From contig NZ_JQGJ02000002.1 in assembly GCF_000802155.2 (NCBI RefSeq), positions 372,001-436,000 of the forward strand: a stretch of DNA of 64,000 nucleotides. The letters are read 5' to 3'. Positions 35,644 through 44,609 of the stretch are shown piece after piece. Source of the stretch: Pseudomonas frederiksbergensis. Its GTDB lineage: Bacteria; Pseudomonadota; Gammaproteobacteria; Pseudomonadales; Pseudomonadaceae. Position 1 is the stretch's first letter, and each line of letters begins with the position of its first letter. Below the pieces are notes generated by a model that saw nothing but the letters and a program-made list of their open reading frames with translations, was not told where the DNA came from and searched no databases. Made by a program: the position numbers and the translations under genes.

Positions 35644-35844
35644 TCAAGCGCTGACCTGGGCCGCATAACCAAGCTCCTGGATCAGCTCGCGGATCGATTC
35701 GGCACTTTCTGTGCTCTCTACAGTGACCTTGCCGGCTGCCCGATCCACCTCTACGCGTGCGTCCTGATCCAGCGTCTGGATGGCCTTCGTGATTTTGCTG
35801 ACGCAACTGCCACAACCCATACCCGAAACATTCAGGCTGAACAT
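35644..35844 (-). CDS. copZ: CopZ-like copper chaperone (HMA domain)
   Basis: A 66-residue ferredoxin-like HMA domain: VSGMGCGSCVSKITKAI holds the metal-binding Cys-x2-Cys, and TVESTESAESIRELIQELGY forms the last helix. It carries Cu(I) in the cytoplasm to P-type ATPases. The ATG at 35844 was chosen since the upstream extension has no homology-like content. A CueR-type dyad with 19-bp promoter spacing lies 52 bases before the start. Confidence 0.9.
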   Translation of the reverse strand: MFSLNVSGMGCGSCVSKITKAIQTLDQDARVEVDRAAGKVTVESTESAESIRELIQELGYAAQVSA

Positions 35845-35895
35845 CTCTCTCACCTCATTTCGTCCGCGGCTCAAGTTACCGCACAGACAGTATCG

Positions 35896-35916
35896 ACCTT
35901 GACACGATGGCAAGGT
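35896..35916 (-). promoter_or_regulatory. CueR/MerR-type operator and promoter of copZ
   Basis: A perfect ACCTTG-N9-CAAGGT dyad overlaps, on the minus strand, a TTGACC -35 element; 19 bp after it is a GATACT -10-like sequence. Long 19-bp spacers with central dyads are the mark of MerR-family activators, and this half-site is that of CueR. No cueR gene is seen in the window, so a chromosomal regulator is presumed. Confidence 0.75.
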
Positions 35917-35942
35917 CAAGTGCGCAAACGCAACAATAAGGC

Positions 35943-37454
35943 TCAGCCGTTGTTCACAGGCATCAGGATGGGGTTCGATGAACACACCACTACGTGCCTT
36001 GCGCCCCTCGTCAGGGCGACATACAGATTCTGAGCGGTCATAAGTTCAGGATGCAGAACAACCGAGACATCCGCCTCGAGCCCCTTGAGAAGTAATGTGC
36101 TGCCTACCGAGCGTCTTGCGATGGGGCGGGCAAGGTGTCGATTGCGTTCTCGCGCTTGAATGGCTGCACTCAGAAAGTCGGCTGTACCTCCCGCCACAGC
36201 TTGCATAGCGGACCGGCAGCAGTGCAGAACTTCCGATCGGTACACCCGTGCCCCCGGCTGTTCGGCGAGGGCGTTGAGCACAAGGAGTGCTCGCTGCGGT
36301 GTTGGCTCCCCGACGAATGCGACGGCCTCGGCCTCGGCCGGGGTCGGTGGCGTTCGGGCACGTCCTGTGCGCAGAGACTCCACACGCGTTCGCAGGTTTG
36401 CTGCACCTACCCCCGTCATCACGCTTGAAGCAAATTCCGCAAGTTGTGCCAGAGCATTGGCACCCTGCAGGTTAAAATTCCTGGCGAAGTTGACGAGGTC
36501 CCTTAGGTCGACGGCTTCGACGGCCATGGCGCCGGGTGTCTGGCTCGTGAGCTGATGGCGACCTTGCACGTTGATGGAGTCCCCGATGATGAGGACGCTG
36601 CCCCGAGCGTTGGGTGACTCGGTTCTAGCGGCCACCAGCCGCTGCTGGACTTCGGTCCCGGCGTTGAGCTGCACCCAGCGCACTTCTGCCGGAGCCGTGC
36701 GCAGATCCACCGGCTGGCCAACTTGAAGTTGCTGCCGTATGGCGAGTAGCCACTGCCCAAGGTTCTCAGCTCCGGCCAGCCGCCAGCGCCAGGGTATCCT
36801 CAGCTCTCCTGCCGCGGGGAACAGGGGCTGCACCTCATTCGCCCAATGCACCAGTCGATTGCCACGAAAGTCGAAGATGGCTTGCATTGGGTCACCGAGC
36901 ACGCAGGTCGGTAGCACCTGGGCCAAACCTGACACGATGGCGTGCTGGACGACGTTGCAGTCCTGGTATTCGTCGACAAGCAAGCGCGCGTAAGTGGCAC
37001 GGAGAGGCTGAGCAAGGTGGCCTGCCTGCAGTAACAGCATGGCGGCGTGCCGAATTGCAGGGTAGTCGGTGTTGGGCTGGTGGAGCTGTAAGATCTGTGG
37101 GTTATGGCCGCTTCGCGCTGGGAACTTAGCGATGAGGCGCATCGAGAATCCATCAATGGTGGAGACTCGATATGCGGAGTTAGGAACGCCGGCTCGTCTC
37201 AGGCGTGCCCGTAAGGCCGCAACGCCTGCGTTCGTGTGCGTTAGTACGAGTATGGGTTTGCTCTGCCTATGCGCGATGAGCGTCTCGGCAATCAATTGCG
37301 TTTTTCCACAACCTGCGGGGGCTGTTATGGAGCCACGCTCGATAGCGAAAAGATCGATCTCAAGGGGCACTTGTAAACGTCCAGAGCTGATTCGTGACTG
37401 CCATGAAGCCCTGGTCGGCGTTCTGTAGAGACGGGCCGACGATGTCCCTTGCAA
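35943..37454 (-). CDS. Gabija-like UvrD/REP helicase (GajB-like)
   Basis: A superfamily 1 helicase of up to 503 residues. Walker A is APAGCGKT at residues 45-52, motif II is VDEYQD, and LVLTHTNAGVAALRARL and GDPMQAIFDFRG are motifs Ia and III. The ATG at 37454 gives a 95-base overlap with the upstream OLD gene. A GTG at 37370 overlaps its stop by 11 bases and would put the start close to the Walker A, as in shorter relatives; the true start is uncertain. In Gabija the helicase-like GajB works with the GajA nuclease after phage-induced nucleotide depletion. Confidence 0.8.
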   Translation of the reverse strand: MQGTSSARLYRTPTRASWQSRISSGRLQVPLEIDLFAIERGSITAPAGCGKTQLIAETLIAHRQSKPILVLTHTNAGVAALRARLRRAGVPNSAYRVSTIDGFSMRLIAKFPARSGHNPQILQLHQPNTDYPAIRHAAMLLLQAGHLAQPLRATYARLLVDEYQDCNVVQHAIVSGLAQVLPTCVLGDPMQAIFDFRGNRLVHWANEVQPLFPAAGELRIPWRWRLAGAENLGQWLLAIRQQLQVGQPVDLRTAPAEVRWVQLNAGTEVQQRLVAARTESPNARGSVLIIGDSINVQGRHQLTSQTPGAMAVEAVDLRDLVNFARNFNLQGANALAQLAEFASSVMTGVGAANLRTRVESLRTGRARTPPTPAEAEAVAFVGEPTPQRALLVLNALAEQPGARVYRSEVLHCCRSAMQAVAGGTADFLSAAIQARERNRHLARPIARRSVGSTLLLKGLEADVSVVLHPELMTAQNLYVALTRGARHVVVCSSNPILMPVNNG

Positions 37455-39087
37455 CCTCCTGATAGGTTGTCAACGACTTGAACCACCCGCTGTTGCGGAT
37501 ACGAGATGCAGCTCCCAAAAGCTCTCGCGTCGCGGGCAAGTAGCCCTGAATAAGTCTTTCAGCTTTGATGTCATGTAGTGTCATACGTCCTTGGGACTTC
37601 GTCTGGATGTGCGCATTCATCAGCTCTGCACCCACTATTGTTTCGGCTTTCGCCAGAAGTGCATCGAGTGCTTGGTCACTGAGATGGCGGAAGATCTCGT
37701 CCTCCAGAGTGAGACCTGGTCGCCATGTCAGAATTTGTCCGCCTGCGGCCAAGAATGCTTCAGGTAGCCCCGCGGTCGAAGGTTTGTCGGCGTCTACAAA
37801 AACCATCACGCGATAGCCTAGGTTCTGAAGTGCCGTTCCGCGGATAAGACTGTTATCGGGACTTCCCCCGCCGGCGTCCACATAAGCGCCACCATGAGCC
37901 AGGAATGAGGTAGCGCCAAGGCTGACCCACCATTGGTCAAGGCCACGCGCGAAGCCAACCTCGCTGGCACCCTCGCAAACGATAATGGATTTGGCGAGGA
38001 ATGCCTCTGGGTCCTTCCGAAGGGTACTTTGTACTTCGTTGGCCTCCCCTGCTGCCATAACGCTGTGGCGTTGAGGCCCAGAGCGAACAACGAATAACTG
38101 GCTGCCGGACAATTCGCGCAGCGCGACCGGTGAGTGAGTCGTCATGAAGACCTGCAGCGGAGCGGCAGCGTCCTTTGCGCCCAGGGAGTCCAGGAATCGC
38201 ATGAGCCGATGAGGTTCAAGTCCATATTCCACCTCATCGACAAGAGCAATTGGCGCGGCGCTAGCTGCAGCTCTTTGCAGCCCTGCCACTAGCAATCGCG
38301 ACGAGCCCGTGCCAAGGGAGCGAAGGGGAATGCCTGTGTCGCTGTGCAGCGCGATCGCTCCCTCGCCAATAGACACAGAATGAGCGTCAAGGAGTGCTTG
38401 TGGCATCGCTCCAACCGAAACCCCAAGATGCTGAGCCGTGCGTTGCACCACCTCAAGCGTCTGAGTTAGATGTCCGGCGGCTTGATTGCCAAAGTTCGCT
38501 CTTGCTTGCCTCGCGGCGCGCGCAAGTTCGGCACCTAGCTCTGCACGCTCGTCAGTAAGTCGATTGAGCACTGAGCCACGACTCCACGACAAGTTCGAAC
38601 TCGCAAAGCTGCCGATACGGGCGGGTGCTAGTGCCGCTCGTTCCTTCCAGGGAAGAGTGCGTTCGAGTTGCTGCTGCTCCGCACGCTCAGAAAAAAGTGT
38701 CCAGGTAGGTTCCAAATCGGCACCAACTTGCAGAAGCAAGGTGATAACGGTCTCCAGCCCCGCTCGCGGTTCGTCTTCGACTTCTCCCGTTCCTGGATTG
38801 AATCCACGCAAGAACTCGCCGTAAACATCGATATCCATCAGCGATACCGGCAAATCGCCAAGCGTCACACTGATGGTGATGGGTGTTTCGACGTTCAGAG
38901 CGAAGAAGTCCATGTCGCCGAACGTGCCGCCCCGGCGGGCACCGACGCAAAGGTCAATCGCATCTAGAATGCTGGACTTTCCACTATCGCCAGGACCTAT
39001 GAGGCAGTTAATTCCTGGGGCCGGCACCCAGTCGAGCGCCTGGATAGATCGGAAGTTGCTGATAATCAGTCTGCGAATGCGGGCCAC
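37360..39087 (-). CDS. Gabija-like OLD-family ATPase/nuclease (GajA-like)
   Basis: A 575-residue AAA/ABC-type ATPase joined to a TOPRIM nuclease. Walker A GPGDSGKS is at 31-38, the signature-like LGTGSSRLLVAG near 258, Walker B ALVDEVEYG with Asp284-Glu285, and the TOPRIM acidic residues fit Glu372 (VCEGASEVGF) and Asp432-x-Asp434 (VFVDADKPS). GajA proteins are sequence-specific DNA nicking enzymes inhibited by ATP. The helicase gene overlaps downstream. The pair sits between copZ and the copper ATPase gene and interrupts the run of metal genes, so it was probably acquired separately. Confidence 0.82.
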   Translation of the reverse strand: MARIRRLIISNFRSIQALDWVPAPGINCLIGPGDSGKSSILDAIDLCVGARRGGTFGDMDFFALNVETPITISVTLGDLPVSLMDIDVYGEFLRGFNPGTGEVEDEPRAGLETVITLLLQVGADLEPTWTLFSERAEQQQLERTLPWKERAALAPARIGSFASSNLSWSRGSVLNRLTDERAELGAELARAARQARANFGNQAAGHLTQTLEVVQRTAQHLGVSVGAMPQALLDAHSVSIGEGAIALHSDTGIPLRSLGTGSSRLLVAGLQRAAASAAPIALVDEVEYGLEPHRLMRFLDSLGAKDAAAPLQVFMTTHSPVALRELSGSQLFVVRSGPQRHSVMAAGEANEVQSTLRKDPEAFLAKSIIVCEGASEVGFARGLDQWWVSLGATSFLAHGGAYVDAGGGSPDNSLIRGTALQNLGYRVMVFVDADKPSTAGLPEAFLAAGGQILTWRPGLTLEDEIFRHLSDQALDALLAKAETIVGAELMNAHIQTKSQGRMTLHDIKAERLIQGYLPATRELLGAASRIRNSGWFKSLTTYQEVARDIVGPSLQNADQGFMAVTNQLWTFTSAP

Positions 39088-39186
39088 GGAGAGTCCTCAT
39101 GGGTTAACGACGACCAGTCTCCTACCCGCAGCGGCAACAGTCCATAGAACGTCACCTCGTCACTATGTGTTGCGACAGATAGGTCG

Positions 39187-39218
39187 GACCGGAAACTACC
39201 GTACGGCATTTTCCGGTC
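39187..39218. repeat. 9-bp inverted repeat beside the Gabija-like pair
   Basis: GACCGGAAA and TTTCCGGTC, perfect arms separated by 14 bases, lie between the OLD gene start and the copper ATPase stop. It may be a promoter element, a terminator for the ATPase transcript's antisense side, or a scar of insertion; the function is unknown. Confidence 0.4.
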
Positions 39219-39260
39219 AGATGCGCTTCTGAATAATCACCTGGTCGGTGGTATGGAAGC

Positions 39261-41624
39261 CTATCCGATGTCCGTTGATTTCAGCCTCAGAGCATTGAAG
39301 ACCACCGACGCCGAGCTGACACTCATCGCCAGCGCAGCAATCAAGGGCGACAGAAGATGCCCCGTCAGCGGGTACAGCAGCCCCGCTGCTAGCGGGATTC
39401 CCATCGCGTTGTAGAGGAACGCAAATGCGAGGTTCTGCCTCATGTTTTTCACGGTCGCCACTGACAGGGTGCGTGCTCGCAGGATGCCCATCAGATCTCC
39501 TTTGACCAGCGTCACTTGGGCACTGTTCATCGCCACATCGGTACCGGTGCCCATGGCGATACCTACGTCAGACCTGGCCAGGGCGGGCGCATCGTTGATA
39601 CCGTCACCCGCCATGGCGACAAGACGGCCATAGCCCTGCAAATCGGCGACTAGTTTCTCCTTATCCTGCGGTTTGACCTCACCATGCACTTCCTCGATTC
39701 CGAGCTGCTGCGCCACGGCTCTTGCTGTGGTGAGGCCATCACCAGTGGCCATGATGACCTTTACGTCTTCGCTTTGAAGCTTGGAGACAGCCTGTTGAGA
39801 AGTAGGCTTGATCGGATCGGAAACGGCCAGTAGTCCCGCCAGGCGGCCATCAACGGCCAAATAGATGATGCTGATGCCTCCCAGACGCAGTTGCTCGGCG
39901 CGATTGCGCAGCGGGGTAATATCGACGCCCGCCTCGTCCATCAGTGCGGTGTTGCCGAGCTGCAGCTGATAGTCATCGACCTGGCCGCGCACACCAATAC
40001 CCGAGCCAGATTCGAAAGTGTCCGGTTTGACCAGTGCAATGCCCTGACCGCGCGCATGATCGACTATGGCATGAGCCAGCGGGTGCTCACTACCCTGGTC
40101 GAGACTAGCAGCCAGGCGCAGCACTTCATTGGAGTCGTAACCGCCTGTCCCTTCCGCACTATGGAATACGGGACGCCCCTCAGTCAGGGTTCCAGTCTTG
40201 TCGACGATGAGCGTGTCGATCTTGCATAGATTTTCGATGGCGCTGGCATCGCGGAACAACACACCGCTGCTAGCGGCCTTGCCAGTCGCAACCATGACGG
40301 ACATCGGGGTTGCCAGACCCAGAGCGCAGGGACACGCAATGATTAGCACCGCCACCGCATTGATCAGGCCAAATACCCAGCCTGATTCCGGCCCTAATAG
40401 CCCCCAGCCGAAGAAGGTCAGAATCGCGATCAGGATCACCCCGACCACGAAATACCCTGCCACCGCATCAGCCATACGCTGCATGGGGGCCTTGGAACGT
40501 TGGGCTCTGGCCACCATCTGAACGATCTGCGACAGCATGGTCTCGGCACCGACCTTCTGCGCCTCCATCACCAGGCTTCCATGGGTGTTCATGGTGGCAC
40601 CGATAAGGGCATCCCCTACCCGCTTGGTCACGGGTAACGGTTCTCCGGTAAGCATCGACTCGTCGACGGCGCTCTCACCCTCTAGAACCGTACCGTCCAC
40701 CGGGACTTTCTCTCCCGGCCGGACACGTAGGTGGTCGCCCTGATGGACATGTGTCAGCGGAATATCTTCTTCCTGGCCATCGGGCTTGATGCGACGCGCA
40801 GTCTTTGGTGCCAGCCTCAGCAGTGACTTGATGGCTGCCGAAGTCTGCGAGCGGGCCTTGAGTTCGAGCATTTGGCCCAACAGCGTGAGTGAGATAATCA
40901 CTGCGGCTGCTTCAAAATAGACGCCGATACGTCCGTCCTGGGCAAAGGCCGCCGGAAACCACTGCGGAACCAAGGTAGCGGCCACGCTGTAGAGGTAGGC
41001 AGCGGCCGTTCCCAAACCGATCAGGGTCCACATGTTGGGGCTGCGGTGGCGGATGGAGTCAATGCCGCGGGTGAAGAATACCCAGCCACCCCATAGCGTC
41101 ACGGGCGTCGCCAGAGCCAGCTCGACCCAGTTCTGGGTCGTGCCATGAAACAGTTGCAAGGAATGGCCGGCCATCGCCAATACGGTCACGATGACGGTCA
41201 ACGGTAGGGTCCACCAGAACCGCAGCGAGAAGTCCTTCAGCTCTGGATTTTCCTCCTCTTCCAGCTCCGGGATGACAGGTTCCAGCGTCATCCCGCAGAT
41301 CGGGCAGTTTCCGGGAGCCGGTTGACGGATTTCTGGATGCATCGGGCAGGTGTATTCAGCACCTACAGGTGTCGATGTGGGTGCTGGAGTCGCGTGCTGG
41401 TGATGCTCCCCATGAGACTGATGGCTCATGTACTGATGAGGATCTGCTTGGAATTTCTCTAGGCACTTCGCACTGCAGAAATGATAGGCCTTCCCTTCAA
41501 AGCTCTCGCGATAAGGGCCATCAGGTTTGACCTCCATGCCACACACCGGGTCGCGCTGGCTCTCGGAGTGGGCGTGCGAGTTATGTGAATGATCCTGGTC
41601 ATGATGGCAGGAGGTCTTTTGCAT
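39261..41624 (-). CDS. copper-translocating P1B-type ATPase with YHS and HMBD domains
   Basis: A 787-residue ATPase. A His-rich start ([14 protein letters not shown]) is followed by a YHS domain ([14 protein letters not shown], with FCSAKC) and a heavy-metal-binding [26 protein letters not shown]. Then eight membrane helices with the CPC motif ([13 protein letters not shown]), [11 protein letters not shown] and [12 protein letters not shown]. It exports Cu(I) or Ag(I) with ATP. The ATG at 41624 follows AAAGGA; an upstream extension to 41720 overlaps the DUF2933 gene. No HMA domain is present at the N-terminus; the YHS/HMBD pair takes that place, as in SilP-type enzymes. Confidence 0.92.
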   Translation of the reverse strand: MQKTSCHHDQDHSHNSHAHSESQRDPVCGMEVKPDGPYRESFEGKAYHFCSAKCLEKFQADPHQYMSHQSHGEHHQHATPAPTSTPVGAEYTCPMHPEIRQPAPGNCPICGMTLEPVIPELEEEENPELKDFSLRFWWTLPLTVIVTVLAMAGHSLQLFHGTTQNWVELALATPVTLWGGWVFFTRGIDSIRHRSPNMWTLIGLGTAAAYLYSVAATLVPQWFPAAFAQDGRIGVYFEAAAVIISLTLLGQMLELKARSQTSAAIKSLLRLAPKTARRIKPDGQEEDIPLTHVHQGDHLRVRPGEKVPVDGTVLEGESAVDESMLTGEPLPVTKRVGDALIGATMNTHGSLVMEAQKVGAETMLSQIVQMVARAQRSKAPMQRMADAVAGYFVVGVILIAILTFFGWGLLGPESGWVFGLINAVAVLIIACPCALGLATPMSVMVATGKAASSGVLFRDASAIENLCKIDTLIVDKTGTLTEGRPVFHSAEGTGGYDSNEVLRLAASLDQGSEHPLAHAIVDHARGQGIALVKPDTFESGSGIGVRGQVDDYQLQLGNTALMDEAGVDITPLRNRAEQLRLGGISIIYLAVDGRLAGLLAVSDPIKPTSQQAVSKLQSEDVKVIMATGDGLTTARAVAQQLGIEEVHGEVKPQDKEKLVADLQGYGRLVAMAGDGINDAPALARSDVGIAMGTGTDVAMNSAQVTLVKGDLMGILRARTLSVATVKNMRQNLAFAFLYNAMGIPLAAGLLYPLTGHLLSPLIAALAMSVSSASVVFNALRLKSTDIG

Positions 41625-41629
41625 GCGAT

Positions 41630-41878
41630 CTATGTCCTTTCTTCGTCCTTGGAAACAGCGGTGCTGCTGGAGTGGGAGTGCCCGCCGTGATTGTGGCCAA
41701 ACAGATGCATCAGCGGGCATAGCAGCAGGATGAGGTACGGCAGGGCCTGCGAAAGATGACCGTAATGCTCACGCGCTACATAGAAGATGCCGATTACGGC
41801 CAGCATGATCAGCGCAATGCCAATCTTGCTCTTCCAAAAAGGCGGCTCAGTGGTACTGGTGTGATGGGTATGGTCCAC
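41630..41878 (-). CDS. DUF2933 small membrane protein
   Basis: An 82-residue protein with His at both ends ([10 protein letters not shown] and [12 protein letters not shown]) around two hydrophobic segments ([15 protein letters not shown] and [13 protein letters not shown]). This is the DUF2933 pattern, common in metal-resistance loci next to copper ATPases. It may bind or relay copper at the membrane; function not established. It starts 5 bases before the ATPase gene's start, so they are cotranscribed. Confidence 0.85.
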   Translation of the reverse strand: MDHTHHTSTTEPPFWKSKIGIALIMLAVIGIFYVAREHYGHLSQALPYLILLLCPLMHLFGHNHGGHSHSSSTAVSKDEERT

Positions 41879-41957
41879 GACAATAGCCTCGTTTCAATGG
41901 CGGCCGGATCAGTATAGGTGTCTCAGACTGGACGGAGTTGGCGAGTATCAATAAACG

Positions 41958-42491
41958 TCAGCGTACGGTCACCTTACCGACCATTCCCGACTGATAATGT
42001 CCTGGAATATTGCAGGCGAACTCCAGTTCGGTGGCGGCGGAGAAGGTCCAGATCAACTCTTCGCGTGCTCCAGGTTCGACAAGAACACTGTTGGGGTCAT
42101 CGTGTTCCATACCGACCATCTTCATGCCGCCCATGGCATGGCCCATATTGCTCATGTCATGTGCACCTGTAGGGGACAGCGTGCCGTTCTGAAACATCGC
42201 GGCCATCTCTTTCTGGTGCGCGGCATGGGATGCCGCTTTGCCAAGATTGAATTCGTGTAGCAATGCACCGTCATTTTTCAGGACGAAGCGAACTGTCTCG
42301 CCTGCTTTGATCTCCATTGCTTTGGGTTCGAAGAAGATGTCCCCCATCCGGACTTCGATGGTGCGATCTACTGCCTGACCGTCTCCCGGTTGCCCAATAC
42401 TGTCTTTCTTGTGGCCCGGGCTGGCCAGCGCATTGGCAGCACTGAGCAGCAAGCCAAGGGTGGTGATTATGAAAGCGGGTCTGAGTTTCAT
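41958..42491 (-). CDS. cupredoxin domain protein 1
   Basis: A 177-residue periplasmic cupredoxin with signal peptide (AFIITTLGLLLSAANALA). The type 1 copper ligands fit His in LLHEFNLGKA, and Cys, His and Met in FACNIPGHYQSGM. A Met/His-rich insert (HDMSNMGHAMGGMKMVGMEHDD) follows the first half. It should bind copper or move electrons in the periplasm, as CopI-type proteins do. A CopR-like box lies 77 bases upstream. The protein at 42639-43196 is a paralogue. Confidence 0.85.
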   Translation of the reverse strand: MKLRPAFIITTLGLLLSAANALASPGHKKDSIGQPGDGQAVDRTIEVRMGDIFFEPKAMEIKAGETVRFVLKNDGALLHEFNLGKAASHAAHQKEMAAMFQNGTLSPTGAHDMSNMGHAMGGMKMVGMEHDDPNSVLVEPGAREELIWTFSAATELEFACNIPGHYQSGMVGKVTVR

Positions 42492-42567
42492 GGTGTGCCT
42501 CTGAGGTGTTGAGGAGGGATGAGTCCCGATGCTAATGAGGTGCAGCTGGCGGTACGCTGACGTGAAA

Positions 42568-42584
42568 ACTACATCGCAGTAAGG
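42568..42584 (-). promoter_or_regulatory. CopR box before cupredoxin 1
   Basis: ACTACATCGCAGTAAGG keeps the TACA and GTAAGG ends of the copA box. It is 77 bases from the start of cupredoxin 1. Confidence 0.55.
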
Positions 42585-42638
42585 TTCGTCAGATCGGTGC
42601 TACCCAGCTCGCGGCCAACGGGTAGCACCGATGCCGGA

Positions 42639-43196
42639 CTAACGCAGAGCAAACTCACCGACCATCCCCGCCTGGTAATGCCCAGGCAATGTACAGGCGA
42701 AGCTCAAACTGCCCGCCTTAGGGAAGGTCCACACGAACTCTTTGGTTGTGCCGGGCTCGACGAGAACCGCGTTCGGGTCGTCATGCTTGGCTTTGATGAC
42801 TTCCGGATAGCCTGGAGGGTTGGAGTCTCCCATGCCATAACGCTCATGCCAGACAATGCGCTCGGCCATGCCGGTCGGGGTCAGTGTGCCGTCCTTGAAC
42901 AAGGACGCCATCTTGCGCTGGTGCTCCAGCTGGGACGCTGCCTGCCCGATGTTGAACTCGTGCATCAACGCGCCCTCGTTCTTCAGAACGAAGCGCACGG
43001 TTTCACCTGGCTTCACATCGATCGTTTTCTGGCTGTAGTTGATGTCGTCCATCTTTACCAAGATGGTACGAGTCGCTGGCGTCGCCTGGGCCTGCTGCCC
43101 AATGCCATTGCTACTGCCGCCGACCTCGGCAAATGCCGGAAAGGTGGTGCTGATGAACAGAGTGCTGATCAGCAGTTTAAGGGGTAAGCGTTTCAT
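42639..43196 (-). CDS. cupredoxin domain protein 2
   Basis: A 185-residue protein with signal peptide (PLKLLISTLFISTTFPAFA) and the same fold as the protein at 41958-42491: MHEFNIGQAAS, DPNAVLVEPGTTKEFVWTF and FACTLPGHYQAGMVGEF carry the copper ligands. The Met-rich insert of its paralogue is replaced by ERIVWHERYGMGDSNPPGYP. The two genes have kept separate CopR-like boxes, so they are controlled in parallel rather than as one operon. Confidence 0.85.
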   Translation of the reverse strand: MKRLPLKLLISTLFISTTFPAFAEVGGSSNGIGQQAQATPATRTILVKMDDINYSQKTIDVKPGETVRFVLKNEGALMHEFNIGQAASQLEHQRKMASLFKDGTLTPTGMAERIVWHERYGMGDSNPPGYPEVIKAKHDDPNAVLVEPGTTKEFVWTFPKAGSLSFACTLPGHYQAGMVGEFALR

Positions 43197-43267
43197 GGTG
43201 AGACCTCGAGATGGGTGCTGGAAATCTCATGCTATTCCCCGCTTGCTGAGAGGCCGCTGACCCCAAA

Positions 43268-43284
43268 ACTACAATTGCGTCAGC
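43268..43284 (-). promoter_or_regulatory. CopR box before cupredoxin 2
   Basis: ACTACAATTGCGTCAGC matches the framework of the other boxes (TACA, then GT-AG at fixed spacing). It is 72 bases from the gene start. Confidence 0.5.
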
Positions 43285-43363
43285 TGGGAAAAAGCACGGC
43301 GCCATAAAGGCGCCGCTAGGCCGAAGGAGCAATCACGAAAGGCCTGTAAGATGGGGGAAATCT

Positions 43364-43723
43364 TTACTGATGGCATTCCTTGTCGGCCATCATCAGCTTG
43401 TGCTCTCGAATCATTTGACCCAGCACGTCGTCTACCAGCTTGTCATGCTTTTCCATCCAGGCCAGATGCTCTTCGGCAGACATGTTTGGCGCGGGATGTT
43501 CGTTGTGCAGCTGGCTCATGATGTCTTCGAGCATGTTCATATGCTCCTTCATGTGCACATGCCGCTCGCCGACCGGGGCCTTCTCCGCCTGGATCAGCAC
43601 GGCTTCTGCTTTGTCGCGCATCTGCTGGATGCGCTCGAATACACGGTCGCTGCCCCCTTCGGCCCAAGCCATGGAAGACAGCAGTAGCGAACCAACCAGA
43701 AGCAAAGGTTTCAGCGATTTCAT
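43364..43723 (-). CDS. exported protein with PtrA-type N-terminus and His/Met-rich helical tail
   Basis: A 119-residue protein with signal peptide (LKPLLLVGSLLLSSMAWA) and mature start AEGGSDRVFERIQQMRDKAEAV. After that it is predicted to be helical with His and Met along it (HVHMKEHMNMLEDIMSQLHNEHPAPNM, MIREHKLMMADKECH). Its opening is shared with PtrA and the DUF2790 protein, but the rest is different. A metal-binding helical protein in the periplasm seems likely. A CopR box lies 128 bases upstream, shared with the divergent copRS genes. Confidence 0.75.
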   Translation of the reverse strand: MKSLKPLLLVGSLLLSSMAWAEGGSDRVFERIQQMRDKAEAVLIQAEKAPVGERHVHMKEHMNMLEDIMSQLHNEHPAPNMSAEEHLAWMEKHDKLVDDVLGQMIREHKLMMADKECHQ

Positions 43724-43850
43724 GGGCAGTCTCCATCAGTGCAAACTATGGCCGGCACCTCTGCTTTTGGTCTGTCGAGGGCCGAGAGCACAACCTAGTA
43801 CTCATGCTTGCACCCTAGACAAGCCACCCTGTCAGTGAGCTGAAGTCAGA

Positions 43851-43867
43851 ATTACATTTTCGTAAGC
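43851..43867. promoter_or_regulatory. CopR box between the PtrA-like gene and copR
   Basis: ATTACATTTTCGTAAGC is a close match to the copA box (14 of 17). It lies 62 bases before copR and 128 from the divergent gene, so copRS is probably self-regulated. Confidence 0.65.
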
Positions 43868-43929
43868 TTCTGGTTGGGGCCGCGGTTTGCCTGCAAACTC
43901 AGGCCACCCGACTTTTGGAGTCTGCACAC

Positions 43930-44607
43930 ATGAAACTACTGGTAGCTGAAGACGAACCCAAAACCGGTACGTACCTCCAGCAAGGTCTCACCGAGGCTGG
44001 GTTCAATGTCGACCGGGTTATGACCGGCACAGATGCCCTTCAGCATGCACTTAGCGAAGCCTATGACCTGCTAATTCTGGATGTAATGATGCCTGGGCTG
44101 GACGGTTGGGAAGTGCTGCGCATGTTGCGCGCAGCAGGAAAAGACGTCCCCGTACTGTTCTTGACGGCACGCGATGGTGTGGAAGACCGCGTTAAAGGGT
44201 TGGAGCTGGGTGCGGACGACTACCTGATCAAGCCATTTGCTTTCTCAGAGCTTCTGGCCAGGGTCAGAACGCTGTTGCGCAGAGGTAATGGTTCGCCGAC
44301 GCAGACCACCATGAAAATTGCCGATCTGGAAGTCGATCTGATGAAGCGACGTGCTGTCCGGGGCGGGAAAAGAATTGACCTGACGGCGAAGGAATTTTCA
44401 CTACTGGAGTTACTGCTGCGCCGACGCGGTGAAGTGCTCCCGAAGTCGCTGATTGCCTCTCAGGTTTGGGACATGAACTTCGACAGCGACACCAATGTCA
44501 TTGAGGTCGCGGTACGCCGGCTACGCGCAAAAATCGATGACGATTTCGATCTCAAGCTGATTCATACCGCCCGCGGCATGGGATACATGATGGATGCGCC
44601 GGAGTGA
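43930..44607 (+). CDS. copR: copper response regulator CopR
   Basis: A 225-residue OmpR-type regulator. The receiver domain has the acidic pocket EDE near residue 8-10, phospho-acceptor Asp in [15 protein letters not shown] and the Lys in DDYLIKPF; the C-terminal winged helix includes [26 protein letters not shown]. The ATG at 43930 is preceded by GGAG; a GTG-free longer start at 43915 is less likely. It should bind the CopR boxes listed here. The sensor gene begins at the stop codon. Confidence 0.93.
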   Translation: MKLLVAEDEPKTGTYLQQGLTEAGFNVDRVMTGTDALQHALSEAYDLLILDVMMPGLDGWEVLRMLRAAGKDVPVLFLTARDGVEDRVKGLELGADDYLIKPFAFSELLARVRTLLRRGNGSPTQTTMKIADLEVDLMKRRAVRGGKRIDLTAKEFSLLELLLRRRGEVLPKSLIASQVWDMNFDSDTNVIEVAVRRLRAKIDDDFDLKLIHTARGMGYMMDAPE

Positions 44608-44609
44608 AT

